Shown in pieces: positions 17,778-26,055 of a DNA stretch of 64,000 bases. This DNA is from Streptomyces sp. 549. Its GTDB lineage: Bacteria; Actinomycetota; Actinomycetes; Streptomycetales; Streptomycetaceae. Location of the stretch: positions 186,001 through 250,000 of the forward strand of contig NZ_JASKMT010000004.1 of NCBI RefSeq assembly GCF_030124175.1, read 5' to 3'. The notes under the pieces are model-generated. The model was not told where the DNA came from. It did no database searches and saw nothing but the letters and a program-made list of their open reading frames with translations. The translations under genes were made by a program, and so were the position numbers. The number at the start of each line of letters is the position of its first letter. The stretch's first letter is position 1.

Positions 17778-18641
17778 TCAGGCCGCGTTCATGGCCTTCT
17801 TCATCGCCGTCGCTGCGTCGCGGTACACGGACAGCAGGTCGAGGGTGTCGCCCGGGTAGTTGACGATCTGCACCTGCTCGACGCCGGAGTCCGGCAGTAC
17901 GGCGCCGGTGGACATGTGGGCGTTGTCGAGGACGAATGCGGGCTTCCTCTTCGACAACTCGCCCAGCTGCGCCGGGGTGACGGCCTCCGGCCCGTAGGTG
18001 CCGACCGTGGTGGCACCCGCCAGCTCCGCCGCCCAGGTGGTGAAGACCTGGCTGACGATTTTCGGGCTCTTCCCCCCGGGCCAGGCGGACTTGAGGTCCT
18101 CACTCAGCGCCGCGTACTCCGTGTCGAACGTGCCGGCCCACTTCTCCGCGCTGTTCCCGGTGCCGAACTTCTCCGCCAGCCGGGCCACTTCGGCCTTGAC
18201 CTTGTCGGCGTTGTTGTCCAGGCCCACCTCGACCAGCTCGGCGTCCGACCCCGCCGCCTCCTTGATCTTCTCCGCGTACGGCTCGAACGGCGCGTACAGC
18301 ACGAAGTCCGCCTTGGCGACGGCGGCCAGGTCGGAGGGCTTGGGGTCGTAGTCCGGGGCGTGGTGCACCGACTGCGGGACGATGACGTCGATGTCCTCGG
18401 CTCCCGCGGCCTTCGCGAACGCCCCCTCCCAGGTCGTGGTGACCACGACCTTCGGGCCGGCCTCAGCCTTGCCGTCCGCCTTGCCGTCCGACGTGCCGTC
18501 CGACGTGCCGCCCTCCTTGCCGTCGGATGTGGTCTCCGGCTGCGCCGCCGGGGACTCGTCGGTGCCGCAGGCGGCTGTGGTCAGGGCGAGTGCGGCGCTC
18601 AGTGCGAGGAGGGCAGGGATTCGGACGCGGGTGCGCGCCAT
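17778..18641 (-). CDS. Zinc/manganese ABC transporter substrate-binding lipoprotein
   Basis: This encodes 287 residues from ATG 18639-18641. The signal peptide LLALSAALALTTAAC has lipobox Cys25, so the mature protein is tethered to the outer face of the membrane. A Gly/Ser/Asp/Lys-rich linker (28-62) with small repeats precedes a cluster A-I (ZnuA-type) metal-binding fold: VVVTTTWEGAFAKAAGAEDI, QSVHHAPDYDPKPSDLAAVA, DFVLYAPFEPYAEKIKEAAG and DNAHMSTGAVL. His and Asp in HHAPDYDP and in DNAHMS are candidate ligands. It lacks the long His-rich loop of E. coli ZnuA. It is the last gene of the operon, and its start overlaps the permease gene by 43 bases. Confidence 0.87.
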   Translation of the reverse strand: MARTRVRIPALLALSAALALTTAACGTDESPAAQPETTSDGKEGGTSDGTSDGKADGKAEAGPKVVVTTTWEGAFAKAAGAEDIDVIVPQSVHHAPDYDPKPSDLAAVAKADFVLYAPFEPYAEKIKEAAGSDAELVEVGLDNNADKVKAEVARLAEKFGTGNSAEKWAGTFDTEYAALSEDLKSAWPGGKSPKIVSQVFTTWAAELAGATTVGTYGPEAVTPAQLGELSKRKPAFVLDNAHMSTGAVLPDSGVEQVQIVNYPGDTLDLLSVYRDAATAMKKAMNAA

Positions 18642-19468
18642 GAGCGGATTCTCCGTTCGGGTACGAGGTGGACCGCGAGGACGACGGCCCCCGCGGTCAG
18701 GACGAGGACCGGCCCAGGAGGCCAGTCCAACCAGAGCGCGACGAGGAATCCCGTCAGGTTGACGGTGACGCCGATCGTCACCGCCCACACGGTGATCGAG
18801 GTGAGCGACGTGCCCAGGCGGCGGGCCGCGAGTGCGGGGAGCAGGGTCAGGGCGTCGACCAGCAGCGCACCGGTCAGCTTGATCGCACCGGCGACGGACA
18901 CCGCCACCAGGACGAGCAGCACCAGGGTCAGGGCGCGCACCGGCACACCCGAGCACTGGGCCAGTTCCCGGTCGTGGAGCAGCAGCGCCAGGTCGCGTCT
19001 GCGCCACAGGAACAGGCCGGGCACGACCACTGCGAGTGCGCCCAGCACCACCAGGTCGGCGGTCCCCACGGACAGGATCGAGCCCCACAGCAGGGCGAAC
19101 GCGCCCGAGGCGTTGACGCCGGAGACGGCGAGAACGAGCAGCGCCGCCGCGATGGCCAGGCTCATCAGCAGTCCCATCGCGCCGGACAGGCCGCTCGGGG
19201 TGCGGGCCAGCGGGGCCACGCCGGCGCCCGCGAGCGCGCACGCCACCAGGGCGCACACCATGGGGTCGAGGCCGGTCAGCAGGCCCACGGCCACCCCGAG
19301 CAGCGCGACGTGCATCATCGCGAACCGCACCGGCATGATGTCGAGGCCGACGATCACCACGCCGATGACGGGCAGCCCGACCGCCGCCAGCAGCAGGGCG
19401 AGCCCCGCCCGCTGCACGGGGACCAGCTGGAGCAGCGCGCCGACGTCGGCGGTGGCGGTCGTGATCAC
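18599..19468 (-). CDS. Zinc/manganese ABC transporter permease
   Basis: This encodes 289 residues from GTG 19466-19468, whose first bases overlap the TGA of the ATPase gene (GTGA). About eight hydrophobic segments are visible, with ABC-3 family landmarks: MMHVALLGVAVGL (about 52-64), LWGSILSVGTADLVVLGALA (about 130-149), and VAGAIKLTGALLVDALTLLPALAA (about 197-220), which holds the conserved family-3 permease motif. It forms the membrane channel with the ATPase upstream and the binding lipoprotein downstream. I see no obvious Zur or MntR box in front of the operon. Confidence 0.88.
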   Translation of the reverse strand: MITTATADVGALLQLVPVQRAGLALLLAAVGLPVIGVVIVGLDIMPVRFAMMHVALLGVAVGLLTGLDPMVCALVACALAGAGVAPLARTPSGLSGAMGLLMSLAIAAALLVLAVSGVNASGAFALLWGSILSVGTADLVVLGALAVVVPGLFLWRRRDLALLLHDRELAQCSGVPVRALTLVLLVLVAVSVAGAIKLTGALLVDALTLLPALAARRLGTSLTSITVWAVTIGVTVNLTGFLVALWLDWPPGPVLVLTAGAVVLAVHLVPERRIRSWRAPASESLPSSH

Positions 19469-20100
19469 CGCACCTCCCGCAGCCGTCCGGCGGCCATCTC
19501 CAGCACGCGGTCGCAGCGGGCGGCCAGCGCCCGGTCGTGCGTCACCACGACCAGCGTCACCGGCAGCCCGGTCAGCACGTCGGCCGCCTCGTCCTGGCCG
19601 TCGAAGTCCAGTGCGGCGGTGGGCTCGTCGGCGAGCAGCACCTGGGCGCCGGCCTCGACGCAGCCGAGTGCGCGGGCCAGGTACATGCGCTGCAACTGGC
19701 CGCCGGACAGGGTGTGCAGCGGGCGGTCCAGCATCCCGTCCACGCCCAGCCGGCCGGCCGCCTCGACCGCCCCCGGCAGGGCGCCGCCGCTGGCCAGCAG
19801 CTCCCGGCCGAGCAGCGGGAAGCGGCCGGTGGCCGGCTTCTGCGGTATCCACGCGCAGGCCCGCCGCCGCCACGCCCACTCCACGGTGGTCCGGGTGCCG
19901 CGCCCGCCGACCAGGACCGTGCCGCTCACCTGCCGGTGCAGCCCGAGCACGGCGCGCAGCAGCGTGGTCTTGCCCGATCCGTTGGTCCCGGTCAGCGCGA
20001 TCCGCTCGCCCGCGGCGATCTCCAGGTCGACGCCGTCGACCGCCCGCACCCGGCCGTGCCGGCAGGACACGTCCCGCATGCGCACGTCCAGCCCGCCCAT
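19465..20100 (-). CDS. Zinc/manganese ABC transporter ATP-binding protein
   Basis: This encodes 211 residues from ATG 20098-20100, with GGAGGGG 7 bases upstream. Walker A is GTNGSGKTT at 38-46, the signature motif is LSGGQLQRMYLARALG (about 133-148), Walker B is VLLADEPTAALD (about 155-166), and the switch His is in VVVTHDRALAARCDRV. It is the first gene of the three-gene metal import operon (ATPase, permease, lipoprotein). The Q-loop region reads WIPQKPATGRFPL, as in ZnuC/MntB-type ATPases. Metal choice between Zn and Mn cannot be read from sequence. Confidence 0.9.
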   Translation of the reverse strand: MGGLDVRMRDVSCRHGRVRAVDGVDLEIAAGERIALTGTNGSGKTTLLRAVLGLHRQVSGTVLVGGRGTRTTVEWAWRRRACAWIPQKPATGRFPLLGRELLASGGALPGAVEAAGRLGVDGMLDRPLHTLSGGQLQRMYLARALGCVEAGAQVLLADEPTAALDFDGQDEAADVLTGLPVTLVVVTHDRALAARCDRVLEMAAGRLREVR

Positions 20101-20320
20101 CCACGCCCCTCCGTACCGCCCGGCTCCTCCGGACGCCGGAAACCCCGGCCGCCCGCTCACGCGGCAGTAGTCGGCCGAAGGCCGCCGCCGGTTCCCGCGG
20201 ACCGGCGGTTGTTCGCTCCGGCGCGTCCGCCGCCGGTACGGGTGAGGGGGTTGGGCCGGGCGGCGCCGGGGTGGGCGTGTCCGGCGGGGGCGGGGCGGCG
20301 TCGTCGGCACACTGGCGGCC

Positions 20321-21559
20321 GTGACGTCCCTGAACCGCGCCGCGACCGGCGCCGCCGCCCTGCTGCTCGCGGGCGCCCTGGCGGCGGGCCTCCCCGGCCC
20401 GGCCACCGCGGCACCCGCCCACGCCGCCTCCCCGTCCCGCACCGCGCCCCTCGCCGCCACGCCCGCCCGCACCGCCGCGCCCGCCCGCACCGCCGCGGCG
20501 CCCGCGGCGGACTGTGCGGAGTCGGTGCCGTTCCGGGCGCGGACCGAGGGCTACCGGGGCTTCCGCATCCCCGCGGTGGTCGAGGCGGACGGTGCTCTGC
20601 TGGCGTTCGCGGAGGGACGCAAGGACTCGCTCGCCGACGACGGCGACATCGACGTGGTGGTCCGCCGCTCGGAGGACGGCGGCTGCACCTGGGGGCCGCT
20701 GCGGGTGGTGGCGGACGCCGGGCGTGACACCATCGGCAACCCGTCGCCGGTGGTGGACCCGGCCACCGGCCGTGTGGTGCTGCTGACCTGCCGCAACGAG
20801 CACGGCGTCATGGCACACCGCCGGGTCTTCGTGCAGCACGGCGACGCCACCGGCACCGGCTTCACGCCGCCCCGGGAGATCACCGCCCAGGTCAAGCCGG
20901 ACAACTGGAACTGGTACGGCACCGGGCCCGGCCACGCACTGGCACTGCGGCACGGTCCGCACCCGGGCCGGCTGCTCGTGCCCGCCAACCACAGCCACCG
21001 GCCGTCACCCGGCGCCGGGTACCGGGCCGGCGCGCACTCGCTGTACAGCGACGACGGCGGACGGACCTGGCAACTCGGCTACGTGGCGCAGCAGTCGGAC
21101 AGCGGGCTGCGGCTGGACGAGAACACGATGACCGAACTGCCCGACGGCCGCGTATACAGCAACGTACGGCTCCAGAAGGGCGGTTCCCCCGGCACCCGTG
21201 CCGACGCCTTCCTGGCGCCGGGAGGCACGCAGCTGCTGGCGCCCTACCGGGCCCGGCCCGAGCTGACCGGCCCGGTGGTGCAGGGCAGCACCCTGTGGGC
21301 GGACCCCTACCTGGTGTTCGCGGGCCCGGCCGATCCCGGCGCCCGCGCCGCGCTGACCCTGCGGGTGAGCGACGACCAGGGCCTCGGCTGGCGCGCCGGG
21401 CCGCAGTTGACGTCCGGCCCCTCGGCCTACTCCGACCTGGTGCGGGTCGACGCGGACACGTTGGGCGTGCTGTACGAGAAGGGCGCCAGGTCGCCGTACG
21501 AGACGCTCACCTTCACCCGGGTCCCGCTGGCGGCGCTCGCCGCCCCCGGGCCCGGCTGA
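20321..21559 (+). CDS. Secreted sialidase (GH33)
   Basis: This encodes 412 residues from GTG 20321. The signal peptide is at about 1-36 (ALLLAGALAAGLPGPATAAPAHA) and is followed by an Ala/Pro/Thr-Arg linker to residue 63. The catalytic propeller begins with the FRIP motif (Arg82). Three Asp-boxes are present: SEDGGCTW (117-124), SDDGGRTW and SDDQGLGW. Further sialidase landmarks are AFAEGRKDSLADDGDIDVVV (acid/base Asp region), RNEHG, LDENTMTELPDG (Glu) and SAYSDLVRVD (nucleophile Tyr). It would release terminal sialic acids from glycoconjugates outside the cell. It is divergent from the metal transporter operon. Confidence 0.9.
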   Translation: MTSLNRAATGAAALLLAGALAAGLPGPATAAPAHAASPSRTAPLAATPARTAAPARTAAAPAADCAESVPFRARTEGYRGFRIPAVVEADGALLAFAEGRKDSLADDGDIDVVVRRSEDGGCTWGPLRVVADAGRDTIGNPSPVVDPATGRVVLLTCRNEHGVMAHRRVFVQHGDATGTGFTPPREITAQVKPDNWNWYGTGPGHALALRHGPHPGRLLVPANHSHRPSPGAGYRAGAHSLYSDDGGRTWQLGYVAQQSDSGLRLDENTMTELPDGRVYSNVRLQKGGSPGTRADAFLAPGGTQLLAPYRARPELTGPVVQGSTLWADPYLVFAGPADPGARAALTLRVSDDQGLGWRAGPQLTSGPSAYSDLVRVDADTLGVLYEKGARSPYETLTFTRVPLAALAAPGPG

Positions 21560-21635
21560 GTCGGGCGTCGAGGAGACGCACCGATGCGGGAATCCCCTAC
21601 ACCCCGCCACGCGAGGTAGACACACCAACGTACGT

Positions 21636-21829
21636 GCCCACAGGAAACTGCTGGCGACACTCGCCGCCGCGACGGTCGCCGGTGCCGGCTTCACCGCCGT
21701 CGGCGTGCAGTCGAACGCGGAAGCAGCGACAGCCGACACCGCCCCGATCACCCTGGAGAACAACTCAGGGACGAACGAGCAGATCTACGTCTGCAACAAC
21801 CACGAGTCGCTGGTCCACGACGGCGCCCC
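21636..21829 (+). pseudogene. N-terminal remnant of a secreted (thaumatin/GH64-like) protein
   Basis: A frame without any start codon reads AHRKLLATLAAATVAGAGF (a signal peptide core), then NAEAATADTAPITLENNSG, then TNEQIYVCNNHESLVHDG. The ITLENNSGTNEQIYVYN pattern is the opening of secreted thaumatin-like or GH64 beta-1,3-glucanase proteins in Streptomyces. The reading frame dissolves at about 21830 into a hairpin and Pro/Arg-rich nonsense that overlaps the convergent gene. The codon expected to be ATG before AGG-AAA-CTG is CAC. So both the start and the body are lost; I call it a degraded fragment. The exact parent family is inferred from short similarity only. Confidence 0.5.
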
Positions 21830-21860
21830 GGCTCCCCCACCGCGCAGGCCTGGGGGAGCC
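21830..21860. terminator. Hairpin between the gene remnant and the reductase gene
   Basis: GGCTCCCCCA (21830-21839) pairs with TGGGGGAGCC (21851-21860) around an 11-base loop, 25 bases past the leftward stop at 21885. A GGCTCCCCCA/TGGGGGAGCC stem is a common dispersed form in Streptomyces. Confidence 0.7.
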
Positions 21861-21884
21861 GGGCCGAGGCGTGCCCGGCCCGTG

Positions 21885-22904
21885 TCAGGGGCGGCCGGCG
21901 GCGGGGATCTGCTCCTCGGGCGGCGGCGGGCCCGGCGGGGTGCCGTCACCGAACGGCCGGCCGCCGAGCTGCTCGCGGTGGTGCGGGGCGAGCCAGCCGG
22001 AGAGGTCGGGCCCGGTGGGCACCACCTGGGTGGGGTTGATGCCGGTGTGCACGACGTAGTAGTGCCGCTTGATGTGGTCGAAGTCGACCGTGTCGCCGAA
22101 GCCGGGCGTCTGGAAGAGGTCCCGGACGTAGGCCCAGAGCACCGGGTCCTCGGTGAGCTTGTAGCGGTTGCACTTGAAGTGGCCGTGGTAGACGGCGTCG
22201 AAGCGGACCAGTGTGGTGAACAGCCGGATGTCGGCCTCGGTGAGGGTGTCCCCCACCAGGTAGCGGCGGTCCGCGAGCCGTTCGGACAGCATGCCCAGGC
22301 GGCGGAAGACGTCGGCGTAGGCGCGTTCGTACGCGTCCTGGCCGGTGGCGAAACCGGCCCGGTAGACGCCGTTGTTGACGTCCCGGTAGACACCGTCCAT
22401 GACGGCGTCCATCTCGTCCCGCAGCGGCTCCGGGTAGAGGTCGGGAGCGCCGGGCCGGTGCAGGGCCGTCCACTCGGTGGCCAGGTCGAGGGTGATCTGC
22501 GGGTAGTCGTTGGTGACCAGCAGGCCGGTGGGCACGTCCACGATCGCCGGCACGCTGACACCGCCGGGCGGGTCCGACTCCCGGGCCTCGTACGCCTCAC
22601 CGAGGTAGCGGATGCCCAGCACCGGGTCCCGGTCGTCCTCGTCGAGGGTGAACCGCCAGCTGCGGTCGTCCTGGACCGGGTCGGCGACGGCCAGGGAGAG
22701 CGCGTCCTCCAGGCCCAGCAGCCGCCGGGACACCAGTGCGCGACTGGCCCAGGGGCATGCCCGGCTGGCCACCAGCCGGTAGCGCCCGGCCTCGACCGGC
22801 CAGCCGTCCTCGCCCTTGGCGGTGATCCGGTCGGTGAAGTGGCTCCGGGACCGGGAGAAGCTCTTCCTCCCGTACTCGCTGTTGCCGTCGCCCGTCTCGC
22901 TCAT
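21885..22904 (-). CDS. Glutathionyl/mycothiolyl-hydroquinone reductase-like (ECM4/YqjG) GST-fold protein
   Basis: This encodes 339 residues from ATG 22902-22904. The N-terminal thioredoxin-fold domain holds the active-site motif RACPWASR with Cys50, preceded by AGRYRLVAS, and the proline loop VPAIVDVPTGLLVTNDYPQI. The C-terminal all-helical domain contains YPEPLRDEMDAVMDGVYRDV, NNGVYRAGFATGQDAY and ADIRLFTTLVRFDAVYHGHF. These are hallmarks of Xi-class GSTs, which reduce S-glutathionyl-hydroquinones. Actinomycetes make mycothiol rather than glutathione, so the natural thiol adduct is likely different. A Pro-rich tail ends the protein. The upstream gene is on the other strand, so it is monocistronic. 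Confidence 0.9.
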   Translation of the reverse strand: MSETGDGNSEYGRKSFSRSRSHFTDRITAKGEDGWPVEAGRYRLVASRACPWASRALVSRRLLGLEDALSLAVADPVQDDRSWRFTLDEDDRDPVLGIRYLGEAYEARESDPPGGVSVPAIVDVPTGLLVTNDYPQITLDLATEWTALHRPGAPDLYPEPLRDEMDAVMDGVYRDVNNGVYRAGFATGQDAYERAYADVFRRLGMLSERLADRRYLVGDTLTEADIRLFTTLVRFDAVYHGHFKCNRYKLTEDPVLWAYVRDLFQTPGFGDTVDFDHIKRHYYVVHTGINPTQVVPTGPDLSGWLAPHHREQLGGRPFGDGTPPGPPPPEEQIPAAGRP

Positions 22905-23116
22905 CCCGCAGTCCTCCCTGCTCGTCCTGTTCGCCTTCCGCGCGGCATGGCCTTCTCCCTCACCAAGGGGGCGGCCGTTCCCCACCGGGGTGCCCGGATC
23001 GCCCCGGTTCATGCGTTCCCGGGCCGGAGCCGGCAGGCGTGGGTGCGGTCGCGGGCGGGGTAGGGGAAGGTGGGAGAGCGGGGATCGGACGCACGTCGAC
23101 ACCAGGGGGAACCGCC

Positions 23117-23482
23117 ATGGCACTGTTCGGGAACGCGCACACCGTCGACCCGGTCGCCGCGCAGCAGGACTACGCGCGGCTGCTCGGCCAGGGCGAACGG
23201 GTACACGCCGCCTACCTGCTGATACGCGACACCATGCTGTTCACCGACCGTCGGCTGATCATGGTCGACAAGCAGGGCATCACCGGCAAGAAGGTCGAGT
23301 ACCACTCCGTGCCGTACCGCAGCATCACGCACTTCTCGGTGGAGACCGCGGGCACGTTCGACCTCGACGCGGAGCTGAAGATCTGGCTGTCCGGGTCGGC
23401 GACGCCGATCGAGAAGACCTTCACCAAGGGCGTCGACATCTACGAGGTGCAGGCGATCCTGACCCAGTTCGTGTCCGGCTGA
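23117..23482 (+). CDS. Bacterial PH-domain protein (bPH_1/YvbH type)
   Basis: This encodes 121 residues from ATG 23117, with AGGGGGA upstream. The whole protein is one bacterial pleckstrin-homology-like domain: LLIRDTMLFTDRRLIMVDKQ, GITGKKVEYHSVPYRSITHF, SVETAGTFDLDAELKIWLSG and the C-terminal helix DIYEVQAILTQFV. Members form cytosolic oligomeric rings and have no agreed function. It has no signal peptide or membrane segment and is a single gene ended by a hairpin. Confidence 0.88.
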   Translation: MALFGNAHTVDPVAAQQDYARLLGQGERVHAAYLLIRDTMLFTDRRLIMVDKQGITGKKVEYHSVPYRSITHFSVETAGTFDLDAELKIWLSGSATPIEKTFTKGVDIYEVQAILTQFVSG

Positions 23483-23541
23483 CCCCCGGGGCCCGAACGT
23501 ACCGGGCCACGCACGTGCCGGAGCCCGAACGTGCCGCGGCC

Positions 23542-23575
23542 GGAGCCGCCCTGCCTGCGGCGGAAGGGCGGCTCC
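23542..23575. terminator. Terminator between convergent PH-domain and GH81 genes
   Basis: An 11-bp stem, GGAGCCGCCCT (23542-23552) with AGGGCGGCTCC (23565-23575), has a 12-base loop. It lies 60 bases after one stop and 60 before the other. Confidence 0.75.
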
Positions 23576-23635
23576 TCGGGTGCCCGCAGTCAGGGGCGGA
23601 CACCCGTGGGGGGGGCGGTCCGGGGGCGGTTGCGG

Positions 23636-25894
23636 TCAGTTGCCGCTCGCGCTGGAGCGGGCCGGGACGTCGAGCGTGGTGCCGTCGGAGAACGTGACGG
23701 TCTGCGGCGCGTCCGTGTGGTTGTGGGCGGCGTAGGTGCGGGTGCCGTCCTTGGCGAACACCGCGGCGGTCGGACTGTCCGCGGTGACGTCGGTGTCGGG
23801 GGCGCCGATCTCGGCGAGGGTGTGAATCCAGTGGTAGGTGTGCGCCCTGGACTCGCCCTCCTCGGGGGTGTACGTGCCGCCGTCCGCCTCGTAGGCGGCC
23901 TTCGCGGCGGCCGGGTCGGCGAGCGCCTGGAACTCCCACAGCAGGTCGCGCCACTCGACGGGCGGGCCGCCGTTCTGCTGCTCCAGGTAGGCCAGGTTGC
24001 GGGTGATGGCGGCCTTGTCACGGGCCAGGTGCAGCGAACCACCCGTCACCGGCAGGACGTTGATGCCGTGGATCTCCTCGGGGTTGGCCGTCCACCAGGT
24101 GCTGTACGAGCCGCCGCTGCCCCAGACCATGCCGACCGTCTTGTGGCTGTAGCCCTCGGGGAAGACCTCCTCGTCGGCGTCGAACCAGTACTGCCGGATC
24201 GACTCGGACTCGGTGGTCAGCAGGTAGACGCCCAGGTCGCGGAGCGAGGTGTCACCGGTCGCGGAGCCCCACAGGATGAGCCCGGCGCTGAGGTTGACTG
24301 ACTCCGAGGACGACTCCTGGTTGTTGCCGGCGGCGAATCCCTGGTGGCCGGCGGCCCAGCTGTGGCCCGCGTACACGTCGAAGCCGCGCAGGAAGGGGTA
24401 CTTGTCGTCGGTGCGGCTGGGGTTGGCGGAGTCGCGGATGAGTTCCTTGACCATGCCGCCCCAGGCGGAGTCCCCGGCCCACTCCGGGTCGTGCTGGGCG
24501 ACGATCGCGGCGGCCATCACGTAGTAGCCGTAGTGGAAGTGGTGGTCGTTGAGTTCCTTGTCGCTGCCGTAGGACGCGGGGTAGCCGATCAGCGTCCGCC
24601 AGTCCTTGTCGTAGGAGAACTCGGCGCCGCCGCCGACGGTGAACCACTGCTCCAGCTTGCCCTTGAGCAGGCCCAGCAGCTTGTCCCGGGCGGCCGTGTC
24701 GCCGGCCTGCTCGGCCAGCGGCACCAACTGGGCGATCTTCCCCAGGCCCTTGCCCGTCCAGTAGGTGTCGGAGGCACCGTCGAACGGATCGGCCGCGCCG
24801 GACACCTCGGCGATCAGCTCGGCCAACCGGTCCTTGTTGACGGCCGACGTCTCCGGCAGTCCCGGCAGCACCCCGGTGACGGCCTGCGAGGTGGTGAACG
24901 ACGCGCCCTCGCGGACCTTCATCGTGCCGCGCGGCGACACGTAGGTGTGGGAGGTCAGTTCGTCGGTGGTGTTCAGCCACTGGTGGCGGTACAGCGCCTG
25001 GAGCGTGCCCGTCTCGCTGCCCTCGCGGGCCTCGGTCCTCAGCGTGTACGTCGCGTCGACCGCGCCGGCCGCGCTGTCGTACTCCCACTCGACGTCGGAG
25101 CCGGTGACGAAGCTGAACGCGTAGGTGCGGTAGTCGGCCAGCGCGTCGGCGTCGGGCAGCACAGCGACGGAGAAGTACTCCTCACCGCCGAGGTCCGCGC
25201 TGATGCGCGTGCCGGACACGTCCCAGTCGCTGCCGCTCGGCGCGAACAGGCCGTAGTGGTTGCCGCCGACGGTCACGCCCAGCACGTTGCCGTCGTCGGC
25301 GAAGACCTCGGGCGCGGAGGCGGTGGTGACCTGCGCGTCCCCGCCGGTGCCCTCCGCGTACACGAACGGGCTGCCGTGGCCGATGGTGGCGCGCAGCGTG
25401 CGGCTGCCGTCCGCCCAGTACGGCGTGACCGTCCAGTCCGACCAGCCGTCGGCCTTGGTGTCGGGGGAGGCGAGGCCGCTGACGCCCAGCGTCAGGTCGG
25501 CCCTGTGCGCGTACTCGTACTGGCGGTCGTCGCCGACGATCGTCGGGTTGGTGGGGTAGCCGACCTCCAGGCCGCCGGAGACGGCCTTGTAGGTCAGCGG
25601 GTGCCCGTACATCGCCTCCGAGTACGGGTTGCCGGGGTAGCGCTGGAAGACCAGGGACGACCACCAGTCGTTGGTGGGCACGGGTTCGTCCGCGACGGCG
25701 TCCGTCACCTTGGGTGTGACGGCGCCGCCCATGTTGTTCTCCGGGCCCGACTCGCCCGCGGGGCGGGTGTCGGAGTAGCTGCCGAGGCCAACCGGCACCT
25801 CGGCCGCGGACGCCTGGACGGGGAGCAGTCCGATGCCGGCGACGGCGGTTGCCGCCGCCGTCAGCAGAAGGGGGATGCGCCGATGTGTTCTCAC
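23636..25894 (-). CDS. Secreted endo-beta-1,3-glucanase (GH81)
   Basis: This encodes about 752 residues. GTG 25892-25894 is preferred because GAGG lies 8 bases upstream; GTG 25903 would add three residues. The signal peptide RRIPLLLTAAATAVAGIGLLPVQASA is followed by the mature enzyme. N-terminal GH81 features include VPTNDWWSSLVFQ and NPYSEAMYGHPLTYKAV. The catalytic part around 440-530 has LNDHHFHYGYYVMAAAIVAQ, GFDVYAGHSWAAGHQGFAAG and NNQESSSESVNLSAGLILWG, which hold the family's acidic catalytic residues. It is predicted to hydrolyse laminarin or fungal cell-wall beta-1,3-glucan outside the cell. A strong promoter followed by a perfect 16-bp LacI-type palindrome precedes it, so sugar-inducible repression is likely. 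Confidence 0.93.
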   Translation of the reverse strand: MRTHRRIPLLLTAAATAVAGIGLLPVQASAAEVPVGLGSYSDTRPAGESGPENNMGGAVTPKVTDAVADEPVPTNDWWSSLVFQRYPGNPYSEAMYGHPLTYKAVSGGLEVGYPTNPTIVGDDRQYEYAHRADLTLGVSGLASPDTKADGWSDWTVTPYWADGSRTLRATIGHGSPFVYAEGTGGDAQVTTASAPEVFADDGNVLGVTVGGNHYGLFAPSGSDWDVSGTRISADLGGEEYFSVAVLPDADALADYRTYAFSFVTGSDVEWEYDSAAGAVDATYTLRTEAREGSETGTLQALYRHQWLNTTDELTSHTYVSPRGTMKVREGASFTTSQAVTGVLPGLPETSAVNKDRLAELIAEVSGAADPFDGASDTYWTGKGLGKIAQLVPLAEQAGDTAARDKLLGLLKGKLEQWFTVGGGAEFSYDKDWRTLIGYPASYGSDKELNDHHFHYGYYVMAAAIVAQHDPEWAGDSAWGGMVKELIRDSANPSRTDDKYPFLRGFDVYAGHSWAAGHQGFAAGNNQESSSESVNLSAGLILWGSATGDTSLRDLGVYLLTTESESIRQYWFDADEEVFPEGYSHKTVGMVWGSGGSYSTWWTANPEEIHGINVLPVTGGSLHLARDKAAITRNLAYLEQQNGGPPVEWRDLLWEFQALADPAAAKAAYEADGGTYTPEEGESRAHTYHWIHTLAEIGAPDTDVTADSPTAAVFAKDGTRTYAAHNHTDAPQTVTFSDGTTLDVPARSSASGN

Positions 25895-25928
25895 GTGCTG
25901 CACCTCGAAACGTGGGGGAGGAAACAGC

Positions 25929-25944
25929 CTGAGAGCGCTCTCAG
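25929..25944. promoter_or_regulatory. LacI-family operator (CebR/BglR-like) of the GH81 gene
   Basis: CTGAGAGCGCTCTCAG is a perfect 16-bp palindrome. It resembles the Streptomyces CebR operator TGGGAGCGCTCCCA, differing by symmetric changes. It lies 10 bases downstream of the -10 hexamer, over the transcription start, so binding should block initiation. The repressor gene is not in this neighbourhood. Confidence 0.8.
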
Positions 25945-25953
25945 ATAGGCCCG

Positions 25954-25982
25954 AATGTAGAGCTGGGTAAATTTTGTGTCAA
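25954..25982 (-). promoter_or_regulatory. Promoter of the GH81 glucanase gene
   Basis: On the minus strand a perfect TTGACA -35 (25977-25982), a 17-base spacer and TACATT (25954-25959) form a near-consensus HrdB promoter. It sits in unusually A/T-rich DNA. Confidence 0.75.
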
Positions 25983-26055
25983 CACTTGTGACAACGCCAC
26001 CCACCGACCGCCCCCTGTGTTCAGGAGTTGACGGCGGCTGCGGCCAACTCACGTG

